A stretch of DNA of 43,627 nt from Armatimonadota bacterium (GCA_031459715.1 JAVKIA010000012.1:25267-68893); one strand, 5' to 3'; positions 15,546-24,159 are shown, counted from the first letter of the stretch. The notes: a model not told the origin generated them from the letters alone. Translations and numbers: made by a program.

Positions 15546-17687
15546 ATGGATCCCACACTCCTTCCCTTCTTTCGCCCCCGGGGGGTCGCGCTCGTGGGGG
15601 CGTCCCACGATCCGGGCAAGCTCGGCCATGCGGTGGCGGCCAACCTGGTGCACTGCGGCTACCGGGGCGCGGTGCACCTGGTCAACCCGCGGGGTGGCCG
15701 GCTCTTTGACCGTCCGGTCTATCCTCACCTGGCGGCTGTCCCCGACCCGGTTGACCTGGCGGTCCTCATCGTGCCGGCGGCGGCGGTCCCGGATGCGCTG
15801 CGTGCCTGCGCCTCCCGGGGCATCCGCGCCGCCGTGGTGCTCTCCGGGGGATTCCGCGAGGTGGGGCCGGAGGGCCAGGCGCTGGAGGAGGAATGCCGCC
15901 GCCTCGCCCACGAGCTCGGCATCCGGCTGCTTGGCCCCAACTGCGTGGGTCTGATCGACACCCACCTCCCCCTGGACGTCACCTTCCTGCCGCCGCCGGG
16001 TTCCCTGCCGGGGGAGGTGGCTTTCATCTCGCATTCCGGAGCCATTTGCGCCGCGGTCACGGACTGGGCCAGCGGGCAGGGGTTCGGGCTCTCCCTGCTG
16101 ATCAGTCTGGGCAACCAGGCCGACCTCACAGAGAGCGACGTGCTGGCCCCGGTGGCCGAGGATCCGTACACCCGCGTTCTCACCCTCTACCTGGAGGGGA
16201 TAGGGCAGGGACGGCGGTTCGTGGAGGAGGCCGCTGCCGTAGCGCGGCGCAAGCCCATCGTGGCGCTGAAGGTGGGGCGGTCGGCCGGCGGACGGTGCGC
16301 CGCCGCCTCGCACACCGGTGCTCTGGCCGGAGAGGAGGCGGCCTACGACGCCGCATTCCGCCGTGCCGGGGTCCTTCGCGCCCAGACCAGCGAGGAGCTG
16401 TTCGACTGGTCGCGCGCCCTGGCCTGGTGCCCGCTACCGGCGGGGCCCGCGGTGGCGGTGCTGACCAATGCCGGTGGGCCGGGCGTTATCGCCGCCGATG
16501 CGGTGGAGCGCAGCGGTCTCCACCTTGCCGAGCTGCAAGCAGAGACCCAGGCCGCGCTGCGTCAGTTCCTCCCTCCGCTGGCCAGCCTACGCAACCCGGT
16601 GGACATCCTGGCCTCCGCCTCTCCGGAGGACTACGCCCGTAGCCTGCGCCTGCTGTTGGCCGACCCCGGCGTGCACAGTGCGCTGGTGATCCTGCCACCG
16701 CCGCCCCGCGACCCGGCGGAGGCTGTGGTCGAGGCCATCGTCCCGGTGGTTCGCGCCGCCGCCAAGCCTGTGGTAGTGGCGTTGATGGGCGAGGCGCTCG
16801 TGCGCGTCGCCGGCGAGCGCCTGCGGGCCGCGCATGTGCCGGAGTACCGTTCCCCGGAGCGTGCGGCGGGCGCGCTGGCCGCTCTCTGGCGACGGGCAGA
16901 GGTGCTCGCCCGTCCACCCTCTGTCCCGGTGCGCTTCCCCGATGCCGACCGGGGAGAGGCAGGCCGTCTGCTGGCGGAGCTGTCTTCCGCCACGGGAGAG
17001 ATCCTCCTCCCCCAGCGTGCCGCACGGGTGGTGGCGGCCTACGGTATTCCGCACGCGCCGGGAGAGTTCGCGGCATCTGCCCATGAGGCTGTGGAGGTGG
17101 CACGGCGCATCGGCTTCCCCGTGGCCCTCAAGGTGGTCTCCTTACAGATCGTCCACAAGTCCGAGGCAGGCGGGGTCCTTCTGGATCTGCCCGATGCTGC
17201 CGCCGTTGCAACGGGGTTTTTCCGCATTATGACCGACGTGCGCCGGTTTGCGCCCCGGGCGCACGCCCTGGGGGTGTACGTGCAGCCCATGCTCCCTCCG
17301 GGGCAGGAGGTGGTGGTGGGAGCGGTGCGCGACCCGCAGTTCGGGCCCCTGGTCATGTTCGGCTCGGGCGGGGTGGAGGTGGAGGAACTGCGCGACGTGG
17401 CCTTCGCCCTGGCACCACTCACGGAGGAGGACGCCGACTACCTGCTGCAGACCACCTGGGCGGGACGCAGGCTGCGTGGCTACCGCCACCTCCCCCCTGC
17501 AGACCGCTCCGCCGTACGCCAGGTCCTCCTGCGCGTGGCGCAGCTTGCCGATGAGGTCCCCGAGATCGCCGAGGTGGAGATCAATCCCCTGCGGGTCTTT
17601 CCGGCCGGGCAGGGCGCGGTGGCGGTGGACACCCGCGTGCGCCTGCAGGCGGCGGACGCCGCCGGGTTGTTGCGGCAGGCGGGCTGA
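15546..17687 (+). CDS. ADP-forming acetyl/acyl-CoA synthetase, fused alpha-beta type
   Basis: The enzyme interconverts an acyl-CoA plus ADP and phosphate with a free acid, CoA and ATP, or ligates CoA in reverse. The 713 residues hold a CoA-binding Rossmann domain (about 1-130) and a succinyl-CoA-ligase-like domain (150-290) with the phospho-histidine candidate H256 in ASHTGALAGEEAAYD. A linker domain follows, then a C-terminal ATP-grasp domain (about 490-713) with the HKSEAGGV segment at 537. The fused order alpha then beta is common in bacteria and some archaea. Acyl specificity cannot be read from sequence; acetate and branched or aryl acids from amino-acid breakdown are known substrates of the family. 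ATG 15546 has only a weak ribosome site (GGAGGGTCGG). Confidence 0.9.
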   Translation: MDPTLLPFFRPRGVALVGASHDPGKLGHAVAANLVHCGYRGAVHLVNPRGGRLFDRPVYPHLAAVPDPVDLAVLIVPAAAVPDALRACASRGIRAAVVLSGGFREVGPEGQALEEECRRLAHELGIRLLGPNCVGLIDTHLPLDVTFLPPPGSLPGEVAFISHSGAICAAVTDWASGQGFGLSLLISLGNQADLTESDVLAPVAEDPYTRVLTLYLEGIGQGRRFVEEAAAVARRKPIVALKVGRSAGGRCAAASHTGALAGEEAAYDAAFRRAGVLRAQTSEELFDWSRALAWCPLPAGPAVAVLTNAGGPGVIAADAVERSGLHLAELQAETQAALRQFLPPLASLRNPVDILASASPEDYARSLRLLLADPGVHSALVILPPPPRDPAEAVVEAIVPVVRAAAKPVVVALMGEALVRVAGERLRAAHVPEYRSPERAAGALAALWRRAEVLARPPSVPVRFPDADRGEAGRLLAELSSATGEILLPQRAARVVAAYGIPHAPGEFAASAHEAVEVARRIGFPVALKVVSLQIVHKSEAGGVLLDLPDAAAVATGFFRIMTDVRRFAPRAHALGVYVQPMLPPGQEVVVGAVRDPQFGPLVMFGSGGVEVEELRDVAFALAPLTEEDADYLLQTTWAGRRLRGYRHLPPADRSAVRQVLLRVAQLADEVPEIAEVEINPLRVFPAGQGAVAVDTRVRLQAADAAGLLRQAG

Positions 17688-17707
17688 GGGCCGCAGGGAC
17701 TTCAGCC

Positions 17708-18733
17708 CTACCGCGCCAGCTCACCGCGCACCGCCTCGATCACCGCCTGCCCCTCGGCGCTGTCCGTGACCAGGTCAATGGCCGCTGGAGAGGCAACGCC
17801 CAGGCCGAGCTCCACTGCCCGGCGGATCTGCTCCTGCTGAAAGATAGCGCCGCGCGCCACCGGGCCGGTGGCCCCGTGCAGCCGCAGGAGGGCGACGCCC
17901 ACCGCGTCAATGGCCACCCGGTCGGTCCCGGCGAGGACCACGCCGGGACGCGCGAGCCTGCCCGACTCCGGGCCACCGTCCACGAAGGCCTCGATCCCGT
18001 CCAGGACCACCAGCGCCGGGGTGTAGAGGGTGTTCAGCTCCGCGATGAGCACCCGCTGCAGCGGCGAGGAGTGCAGCTCCCGCATGTAGTCGTAACCATC
18101 CGGGCCGGTGCGGGCCACCATGCCCACCGTGTTCTTCAGGGAGAGGGTGAACTGCCCGCCGAAGCGGTGTGTCTTCAGGCAGCAGGTCTGGACGATGGCG
18201 TCGGCCTGCTCCAGCAGGGTGGGGAAGAGGACACCGCGCACCCAGTGCCATCCTGGCCCAAAGCGCGACCGCCAGGCGGACGAGGGCAGGCTGTCCAGGG
18301 CGACCAGGCGCACCCCCATCTCACGGCCCATGGCCTTCAGCCCCTTCTCCTCCATGACCTGCTCCGTCTCCCCCATGCCGCTGCGGTCGGCGACTGTGAT
18401 CTCCCGTGCTCCGGCATCGCGGCAGACCTCGATCAGCGTGCGCAGGGTCTCCACATGTGTGGATCCGGGGAAGGGGTGGCTGCTGTTGAGGTTGGGCTTG
18501 AGCACCACGGAGCGCCCATGCAGCCGGAGGGGGTCCAAAAGGCGCAGCGCCCTCAGCACCCCCTCGCGGTGCTTCTGGGTGGCCACCAGGGCCACCCGCG
18601 CCCGGAGCGGTGCTCCCATCACAGGCACCGCTCCGGGCTGGGAGGAAAAGCGAAAGGGCCACAGCCGCAGCGCTGCCATCCCTCCCACCGTGGTGACGGC
18701 GGCGCGCAGGAACCCGCGGCGGCCCAGACGCAT
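17708..18733 (-). CDS. Tat-exported DUF362-domain protein
   Basis: The 341-residue product carries a twin-arginine signal (GRRGFLRAA, residues 4-12, then a hydrophobic stretch to about 25), predicting export of a folded protein. The rest matches the DUF362 family: VVLKPNLNSSHPFPGSTHVETL near residues 75-97, GAREITVADRSGMGE near 113-127, and TCCLKTHRFGGQFTLSLKN near 190-208. A TDRVAIDAVGVALL segment follows. DUF362 proteins often accompany iron-sulfur ferredoxins and redox enzymes. No CxxCxxC cluster is present here and the function is unknown. The start has an AGAGGAGAAGCC ribosome site. It converges on the acyl-CoA synthetase gene with a 20-base gap. Confidence 0.85.
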   Translation of the reverse strand: MRLGRRGFLRAAVTTVGGMAALRLWPFRFSSQPGAVPVMGAPLRARVALVATQKHREGVLRALRLLDPLRLHGRSVVLKPNLNSSHPFPGSTHVETLRTLIEVCRDAGAREITVADRSGMGETEQVMEEKGLKAMGREMGVRLVALDSLPSSAWRSRFGPGWHWVRGVLFPTLLEQADAIVQTCCLKTHRFGGQFTLSLKNTVGMVARTGPDGYDYMRELHSSPLQRVLIAELNTLYTPALVVLDGIEAFVDGGPESGRLARPGVVLAGTDRVAIDAVGVALLRLHGATGPVARGAIFQQEQIRRAVELGLGVASPAAIDLVTDSAEGQAVIEAVRGELAR

Positions 18734-18955
18734 GGCTTCTCCTCTACTCTACGACATCCGTGCCGGGCATCCCCTCAAGGGGTGTCCGCCACACAGGTGG
18801 ATGTGGAGGTCTAGAGTGCCTGCTGTGTGGGCAAAGACTGATTGCGGGGGCGACGGCCCCAACACCCAGGAACGGGTGCCGTTCGGTGCGACGGCCTCTC
18901 ACTGGTCTCAAGCCCTAGCGAGGTCCCGGTCGCCACTCCCCCGCAAAGACCTCTT

Positions 18956-18982
18956 CGGGGCGGAGCCCAGGGCTCCGCCCCG
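18956..18982. repeat. Perfect 13-base inverted repeat just upstream of a promoter
   Basis: CGGGGCGGAGCCC (18956-18968) is mirrored exactly by GGGCTCCGCCCCG (18970-18982) around one A. As RNA it would form a very stable hairpin. It lies between the divergent DUF362 gene and the operon at 19014, ending 11 bases before the TATACT box. It could be an operator or a terminator for transcription entering from either side; no T-run is present. The rest of the 280-base gap (18734-19013) holds nothing I can identify. Confidence 0.6.
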
Positions 18983-18990
18983 TTGCCATC

Positions 18991-18999
18991 TGGTATACT
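18991..18999 (+). promoter_or_regulatory. Extended -10 promoter TGGTATACT of the 19-22 kb operon
   Basis: TGGTATACT is a near-consensus extended -10 element (TGn-TATAAT, one mismatch). Initiation about seven bases after the hexamer would leave a leader of roughly eight bases before ATG 19014. No ribosome site is seen upstream of that ATG, consistent with leaderless or near-leaderless translation. No -35 element is required for an extended -10 promoter. Confidence 0.55.
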
Positions 19000-19013
19000 A
19001 GCCCTAGCCCGTC

Positions 19014-19811
19014 ATGGCCCGAGCTCAGACCTTTACGGAGTTAGAGATCCGCCTGTTCGAACGGCCGCGAAAGCTTCCTTTCCGCGGCCGTTCGGTCAAG
19101 ACGCTAACCGCGTTCCTGCGGCGGGAGGCCAAACGTGCCGGACCGTGGTTGGAGCGGGTTGCCGACGTGGTGGAGGCACTGGGACGCGAGGGGTGGCGCT
19201 ACCGGGGCTTCACCGGCAAGGCCCTGATCCTGGCGCACCTGCGCCCTGTGGACGGGGAGGAGGTGCGGCACTACCTCTCGCAGCGGTTTGGTCAGGAGGT
19301 CCTGCCCCAGATCGCCATCCGCGAGAGGACCAGTGAGGATGGCCCGCCGCCGCTGCCCAAGGCAGACGACGAGCTCTCCCGCGAGCTGCGCCGGCTGATT
19401 GGGGCGGAGAAGCACAAGGAAGACCTCTACCTGGGCCACCCGCCCGAGGAGTTGAGCGAGCTGCTGCTGGACATGTCCTTCCTGGCACAGGAGGCGCTGG
19501 AGGACGGCGAGGTCTCCGCTCTGCTGGACCGCGTCCGCGAGGAGCACGAGCGGGACGACCTCTACCGCGATCTGCACAGCCGCTACCTCAGCCTCATGGA
19601 GCGCACGGGCTCGGGCGATCCGGCCACGGAAGAGGCCTACTGGGACCTCTTCTCCTACATGTCCCGCAAGCTGGCCAAGCTGATCCCCCCGCTGCAGGGC
19701 TTCCTCGACCGACGCGGGTTCACCGACCTCTGCGAACACGAGGCCACCGCCTTCCTGGCCGCGGCCCTCTACCAGGCGCTGTCCATCGTCGAGTCGCCGG
19801 ACGAGCGGTGA
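19014..19811 (+). CDS. Hypothetical cytoplasmic protein, first gene of an overlapping operon
   Basis: I cannot assign a family. The 265-residue product is soluble and very charged, with long predicted helices. The N-terminal half contains a conserved-looking RGFTGKALILAHLRPVDGEE stretch near residues 64-83. The C-terminal half has acidic helices (EEHERDDLYRDLHSRYLSLMER, split around 180-201) ending HEATAFLAAALYQALSIVE. The ATG sits about 14 bases after a -10 box and lacks a Shine-Dalgarno site. The stop overlaps the next start in a GTGA arrangement, implying coupled translation with the following secreted protein and the metallopeptidase. Confidence 0.75.
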   Translation: MARAQTFTELEIRLFERPRKLPFRGRSVKTLTAFLRREAKRAGPWLERVADVVEALGREGWRYRGFTGKALILAHLRPVDGEEVRHYLSQRFGQEVLPQIAIRERTSEDGPPPLPKADDELSRELRRLIGAEKHKEDLYLGHPPEELSELLLDMSFLAQEALEDGEVSALLDRVREEHERDDLYRDLHSRYLSLMERTGSGDPATEEAYWDLFSYMSRKLAKLIPPLQGFLDRRGFTDLCEHEATAFLAAALYQALSIVESPDER

Positions 19812-20665
19812 ACCGGACCCGGCGCCGGGGCCTGGCCCGCCTGGCGCTGGGGGCGGGCCTGGCCACCGTACTGGCGGGCGGGGTGGCGCTGCTGTGGTGG
19901 CAGGGTGCGCCGCCCGCTTCGCCCCCACTGAGTACCCTGCTGCCGCCCGGCAGCGTGGTCACCAGCCAGGGACGCGTGGAACTGGACGGCCGCCCTCCGC
20001 AGGAGATCGCGGCCACTGCGTACCTCCCCGCGTACCCCGAAGGCCCCGCGAACCTGCGGCGCGCCGTGCTCGCCGGGTACGACCGCTGGCGGCGCCGCTG
20101 GCGCCTGCTCATGCTTCTGCCCCTGGCGCAGATCCCCGCCTCGCTGCAGGCGGGCCCGCTGCTGGGCGGACGGGACGCCGTGGTCTTTCCCGAGTACGCC
20201 ACGAACGGCACCGTGCGCTATCGCGTCGTCGGCCTGCGCCGGGGGCGGCCCGTGGTGCTGCACGTGGGACAGAGCCGTGGGACGGTGGAGGTCGTGGGCG
20301 GGGTGATCGCGGAACGCGACCCCGCCGGGGCGCGCGGCCTGCGCTGGGACGGGCGGAGGTTTCGTCCCGTGCCTCCGCCCCCGCCGGTTCCTCCCGCGCT
20401 GGTCTGGCGCTACTGGACCGACCGGGACGGCGTTCCCCACGGCGAGGCCGACCTGGTGGTGCTGGTCCCGGGCCAGCGCCTGGTGCCGGTGCGCCAGGGC
20501 GGGGGACCCACGGTGGTTCCCATTCCGGATGCTAACCTGCACGTCCTCGACGGGGCGTTCCGCGCGCACCGCCCCGGCACCTACAGCGTGATAATCCCGG
20601 ACTTCCTCAACCGCCCCGGGGGGAGCTTCCGGCTGACCGTCGAGGTGATCAATGTTCACCCTTAG
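19808..20665 (+). CDS. Hypothetical exported or membrane-anchored protein
   Basis: The 285-residue product has an Arg-rich start followed by a hydrophobic segment (about residues 10-32, LARLALGAGLATVLAGGVAL), a signal peptide or membrane anchor. The remainder is Pro/Gly/Arg-rich and apparently beta-rich, with a PPPPPVPP run near residue 190. No catalytic motif is visible. The last 90 residues (TDRDGVPHGEADLVVLVPGQ onward) may form an immunoglobulin-like domain. It starts inside the upstream stop (GTGA) and its end overlaps the peptidase start by 14 bases. Membership in one transcript with the peptidase is therefore clear, but its role is not. Confidence 0.72.
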   Translation: MNRTRRRGLARLALGAGLATVLAGGVALLWWQGAPPASPPLSTLLPPGSVVTSQGRVELDGRPPQEIAATAYLPAYPEGPANLRRAVLAGYDRWRRRWRLLMLLPLAQIPASLQAGPLLGGRDAVVFPEYATNGTVRYRVVGLRRGRPVVLHVGQSRGTVEVVGGVIAERDPAGARGLRWDGRRFRPVPPPPPVPPALVWRYWTDRDGVPHGEADLVVLVPGQRLVPVRQGGGPTVVPIPDANLHVLDGAFRAHRPGTYSVIIPDFLNRPGGSFRLTVEVINVHP

Positions 20666-22100
20666 CACCTACCAGGCCCGGCTGGAAGAGCTGGAGGTTG
20701 AGCTCAACCGGGAGACGTACCGCCAGTACGCCGGCCTGCCCTACGACGAGACGCGGATGAGTGCCCTCAGCCGGGAGATCGAGCGCTTGGCGGTGGAGGC
20801 GCTGCAGACCATCCCGCCCCAGGAGTTTCCTCGCTGCCTGCTCTACGCCACCATCCGCAACAGCCGCGCCTCGGACTACACCCGCCTGGACAGCGAGATC
20901 TACCGCCGGCGCAACGAAGAGGTCCTCCTGCAGGATGAAGGCGAGACGGTCAGCCTGAGCAACTGGCGGCTGTTCAACCACCGCCACGCGCGCGACGCCA
21001 CACGTCGCAGGCGCGTCTTCCTGGGGCTGCTGGAGCGCGCGGAGGTGCTCTCCCCCCTCCTGGCGGAGCGGTTTGCCCTCAGCCGGGAGGTCGCCGGCCG
21101 CTACGGGCGGACGCCCCTGGATATCTACCTGGAGGAGGAACGCGTCGACCTGGCGGCGCTGCAGCGGCTCGTGGAGCAGACGGCGGCGGCGGCGCAGCCG
21201 CACTTTGCCCGGGAGCTGCAGCACTATGCGGAGACGCTGCTTGGCACCTCACCGGACTTCTACGACGACTACTACGTTTTCCTCAATGTGATCTACGAGC
21301 CACTGGACCGGTTCTTCCGGAAGGTGGACTTGGACCGGCTGCTGCGGACCGTCTGCGAGGAGCTGGGGTTTTCCTTCGCCCGGATTCAAATCGATGCCGC
21401 TCCCCGTCCCGGCAAGCACGCCTCTCCGGTTTGCTTCGGCGTGCGCATCCCCGGCGAGGTCTACGTTCTCTACCAGCGGACCAGCCCTGTGGTCGACTAC
21501 ACCGGCTACTGCCACGAGCTGGGTCACGCGCTGCACTTCGCCTCCGTGTCGCCGGAGCGCTCCTACGCGGACCGCTACCTCATCCCCGCCGGGGTGGCGG
21601 AGCTTTTCAGCACCCTCTTCGAATCCCTGGGTACCACGCCGCAGTTCCTGGCGGAGGAGGCAGGCCTCCCCGCGGCGGCCATCGACGACCTGGTGGCCAG
21701 GGAGCGCTTCATGGAGCTGTACTTCCTCACCTTCTACGGCGCCAATTCCCTGTTCAAGCTGCGCTACTGGAGGGAGGCTCCGGACATGGACGCCGCCGAC
21801 CGCCTCTATGCCGACCTCTACCGCCGCTACGTAGGGCTACCCATGCCGGGGCGCTACTGGCAGACGCACCACGTCCTCGCCCTGCACGACGTCTACGCGC
21901 CGTCCTACCTCCTGGCCAAGGTGCGGATGGTGGAGCTGCGCCGGCTGCTGGAGGAGCGGTTCGGCGTGCGCTGGTGGCGTCAGGCCGAGGCGGGGCGCTT
22001 CCTGCGAGAGGAGATGATGGCGCCTGGCCGGGCCCTTCCCCCGGAGATGTTCTCCAGGCTGGACGCGGAGCCGTATCTGCGGGCACTGGGGGTGGTCTAG
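20652..22100 (+). CDS. M3-like zinc metallopeptidase (oligoendopeptidase F-related)
   Basis: A zinc-dependent oligopeptidase by motif: H288-E-L-G-H292, with the third ligand candidate E317 exactly 25 residues after the second histidine. That spacing is diagnostic of peptidase family M3. The HALHF segment after the motif and the helical N-terminal half also fit. At 482 residues it is shorter than PepF (about 600), so the N-terminal cap is reduced. There is no signal peptide, so it should act in the cytoplasm, perhaps on imported peptides. ATG 20652 is preceded by GAGGTGATC and overlaps the upstream gene. The stop shares a CTAG tetranucleotide with the stop of the convergent permease. Confidence 0.82.
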   Translation: MFTLSTYQARLEELEVELNRETYRQYAGLPYDETRMSALSREIERLAVEALQTIPPQEFPRCLLYATIRNSRASDYTRLDSEIYRRRNEEVLLQDEGETVSLSNWRLFNHRHARDATRRRRVFLGLLERAEVLSPLLAERFALSREVAGRYGRTPLDIYLEEERVDLAALQRLVEQTAAAAQPHFARELQHYAETLLGTSPDFYDDYYVFLNVIYEPLDRFFRKVDLDRLLRTVCEELGFSFARIQIDAAPRPGKHASPVCFGVRIPGEVYVLYQRTSPVVDYTGYCHELGHALHFASVSPERSYADRYLIPAGVAELFSTLFESLGTTPQFLAEEAGLPAAAIDDLVARERFMELYFLTFYGANSLFKLRYWREAPDMDAADRLYADLYRRYVGLPMPGRYWQTHHVLALHDVYAPSYLLAKVRMVELRRLLEERFGVRWWRQAEAGRFLREEMMAPGRALPPEMFSRLDAEPYLRALGVV

Positions 22101-23269
22101 GTGCCTCCGGCCTGGTCGTCTCCACCGGCCGGCCGGACCACGGTTTCGGGACGAGCGGCCCCGGCAAGGGGAGCCTCGGGTATGGCGGCCTCGGGAGGGG
22201 AAGCCTCGGGGCGGGCTGCTTCGCGAATAGCCTGGAGCACCTCGGCCACAACCACCTGAAGCGCCGCCGCCACCGGCACGGACAGCAGCACCCCGATGAT
22301 CCCCAGGAGCTTGCCGCCGACCAGCAGAGCGATGACCGTGAGCAGCGGAGAGAGCCCCACCGCCATGCGCATCACCCTGGGCACCACCAGGTTCGACTCC
22401 AGTTGCTGCACGCCGATGTAGAAGGCGATCACCGCCAGGAACCACCACCAGGGCGGCTGAAAGAGGGCCAGGAGTACGGCCGGGATGGCGCCGATGATGG
22501 GACCGATGATGGGGATCAGTTCGGTGATGCCGGCAACGAGGCCCAGCAGCAGGGGGTAGGGCAGGCCCAGCGCCCAGGTGCCGATGCCCACCACGACGCC
22601 GATGATCAGCCCCAGGAGGAGCTGCCCCCGGACCCAGCCGCCGAACTTGAGCCCCACCCGATGCAGGATCCCTTCCACCCGTGCGGTCTGGGTCGGAGGG
22701 AAGAGGGAGAGGAAGGCCTGCTTAATCTGGCGGCCCTCCAGCAGCATGTAGAAGGTCATGAAAAGCACGGTGACCGTGGAGACCAGCCCGCCGAAGAAGC
22801 GGAAGACCACACCGGCTGCGGTCCCGAAGTAGCGGCTCAGCCCGGCGAGCTCCTGGGGCAGGCGTGCGACCAGGGCGGAGATGTCGGGCAGCCAGGAGTA
22901 GCGCTCCTGCAGGACGCGGGCCGACTCCTCAAGCCGGGCCAGGAACTCGGGGAAGGAAGCGAGGAACCCCCGGGTCTCCGCCACCAGCGGGGTGACGATG
23001 ATCCCACCCATGAGCACAACCACCACCAGGATGGCCGCATACACCAGGAGGATGGCGCCGGTCTTGGGGATGTGCCGCTGGCGTCGGCCCACGCGAATGC
23101 GCTGCAGCAGGACGACCAGCGGGCTGATACCTGTGGCCAGGATGGCGGAGATGAGCACAAGCAGCAGGATCTCGGTGATCAGGGTGAGCAGGCGGATCAG
23201 CCCCGCGACCAGCAGGACTATCAGGCTGACCAGGACGGTAGTGGTGACCAGGTCGCGCGGCCGGGCCAT
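22097..23269 (-). CDS. AI-2E family (TerC/YdiK/PerM-like) permease
   Basis: The 390-residue integral membrane protein belongs to the AI-2E transporter family, a broad group that includes quorum-signal exporters, Na+/H+ antiporters and many unstudied permeases. Typical features are the N-terminal helix pair (LVTTTVLVSLIVLLVAGLI), the IVTPLVAE loop near residue 90, and the GIGTWALGLPYPLLLGLVAG segment. The family core ELIPIIGPIIGAIPAVLLAL is near residue 260. The C-terminus is a 45-residue Ala/Pro/Glu-rich tail, probably disordered and cytoplasmic. Its promoter must lie between 23270 and the tRNA promoter. The actual substrate is unknown. Confidence 0.87.
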   Translation of the reverse strand: MARPRDLVTTTVLVSLIVLLVAGLIRLLTLITEILLLVLISAILATGISPLVVLLQRIRVGRRQRHIPKTGAILLVYAAILVVVVLMGGIIVTPLVAETRGFLASFPEFLARLEESARVLQERYSWLPDISALVARLPQELAGLSRYFGTAAGVVFRFFGGLVSTVTVLFMTFYMLLEGRQIKQAFLSLFPPTQTARVEGILHRVGLKFGGWVRGQLLLGLIIGVVVGIGTWALGLPYPLLLGLVAGITELIPIIGPIIGAIPAVLLALFQPPWWWFLAVIAFYIGVQQLESNLVVPRVMRMAVGLSPLLTVIALLVGGKLLGIIGVLLSVPVAAALQVVVAEVLQAIREAARPEASPPEAAIPEAPLAGAARPETVVRPAGGDDQAGGT

Positions 23270-23313
23270 CGGGGTTTCTGGTTCGCTGCCCGGGCGACGG
23301 TTCCTGGACCGTC

Positions 23314-23376
23314 CGCAGTTGACACCCCTGCGGTGGTTCCCGCGCAGTTGACACCCCCGCGGGCGGTTCCTAAGAT
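23314..23376 (+). promoter_or_regulatory. tRNA-Asn promoter with duplicated -35 region
   Basis: A consensus -35 TTGACA (23348-23353) is followed after exactly 17 bases by TAAGAT (23371-23376), an excellent sigma-A-type promoter about seven bases before the expected start and 17 before the tRNA. A near copy of the -35 half, with its own TTGACA (23319-23324) and the same flanks (GCAGTTGACACCCC ... GGTTCC), lies 29 bases upstream but lacks a -10 box. Confidence 0.8.
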
Positions 23377-23393
23377 GAAGCCGAAGGCGACGC

Positions 23394-23470
23394 TCCGCGG
23401 TAGCTCAACCTGGTAGAGCGTCCGGCTGTTAACCGGAGGGTTGCAGGTTCGATTCCTGCCCGCGGAGCCA
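23394..23470 (+). tRNA. tRNA-Asn (anticodon GTT), CCA encoded
   Basis: All arms can be folded by eye. Acceptor TCCGCGG pairs with CCGCGGA; the anticodon stem TCCGG/CCGGA holds loop CTGTTAA with anticodon GTT at 23428-23430. The T arm is GCAGG/CCTGC with loop TTCGATT. The discriminator base is G (23467) and the CCA end is encoded (23468-23470). The D arm TAGCTCAACCTGGTAGAGC is standard. It ends 11 bases from the stop of the convergent deoC. Confidence 0.97.
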
Positions 23471-23480
23471 GTTTTGCTTG

Positions 23481-24149
23481 CTACGCGGCTTCCCGGACGG
23501 CCTGGGCGAGGACGGCTTCAGTGTGGCTGGTGCCGAGCAGGTCCGCCCCCGCGTGGAGCAGGGCCAGGGCGTCCTGGTAGGTGCGGATGCCACCCGCGGC
23601 CTTTACGCCCAGCCGCCTGCCCACCGCGCGCCGCAGCAGGGCCACGTCGGCCACGGTGGCTCCCTTGGGCCCGAACCCGGTGCTGGTCTTGACGTAGGCC
23701 GCGCCGGCCCGCGCCGCCAGCCGGCAGGCCAGACGCTTCTGGCCGTCGTCAAGGTAGCCGGTCTCCAGGATCACTTTGACCGGCCGTCCCTCCGCGGCCT
23801 CGACCACGGCGCGGATGTCGTAGAAGACCGTAGCCAGATCTCGCTGTCGCAGGGCCCCCACGTTGAGCACCATGTCCACTTCCTCGGCACCGCGAGCCAG
23901 CGCCTGTCGGGTCTCCTGCACTTTGGTCTCCGTGGTCTGCCCGCCGTGGGGGAAGCCAACGACGGCCACCAGCTTCACTCCGGCCCCGGCCAGGAGCCGC
24001 GCTGCCGCAGCCACGTGGCAGGGCTTGACCACCAGCGCCCGCACACCCCAGCGCACGGCGACCTGCACGCCCCGCGCCAGGTCCTGCTCGGTGGCGTCCG
24101 GGCTGAGGACGGCGTGCTCGATTCGTGATGCCAGCTCCTCCACCTGCAT
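23481..24149 (-). CDS. deoC: Deoxyribose-phosphate aldolase
   Basis: DeoC cleaves 2-deoxyribose-5-phosphate to glyceraldehyde-3-phosphate and acetaldehyde in deoxynucleoside breakdown. The Schiff-base lysine is K154 in AYVKTSTGFGPKGAT; the assisting D92 (EVDMVLNVG) and K183 (VKAAGGIRT) are present. The length, 222 residues, is typical of the bacterial short type. The open frame runs to 24302, but ATG 24149 has GAGGGGAAG upstream, so the extension is rejected. It starts ten bases after the hsp20 stop and is likely in the same transcript. Confidence 0.95.
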   Translation of the reverse strand: MQVEELASRIEHAVLSPDATEQDLARGVQVAVRWGVRALVVKPCHVAAAARLLAGAGVKLVAVVGFPHGGQTTETKVQETRQALARGAEEVDMVLNVGALRQRDLATVFYDIRAVVEAAEGRPVKVILETGYLDDGQKRLACRLAARAGAAYVKTSTGFGPKGATVADVALLRRAVGRRLGVKAAGGIRTYQDALALLHAGADLLGTSHTEAVLAQAVREAA

Positions 24150-24159
24150 CGTCTTCCCC

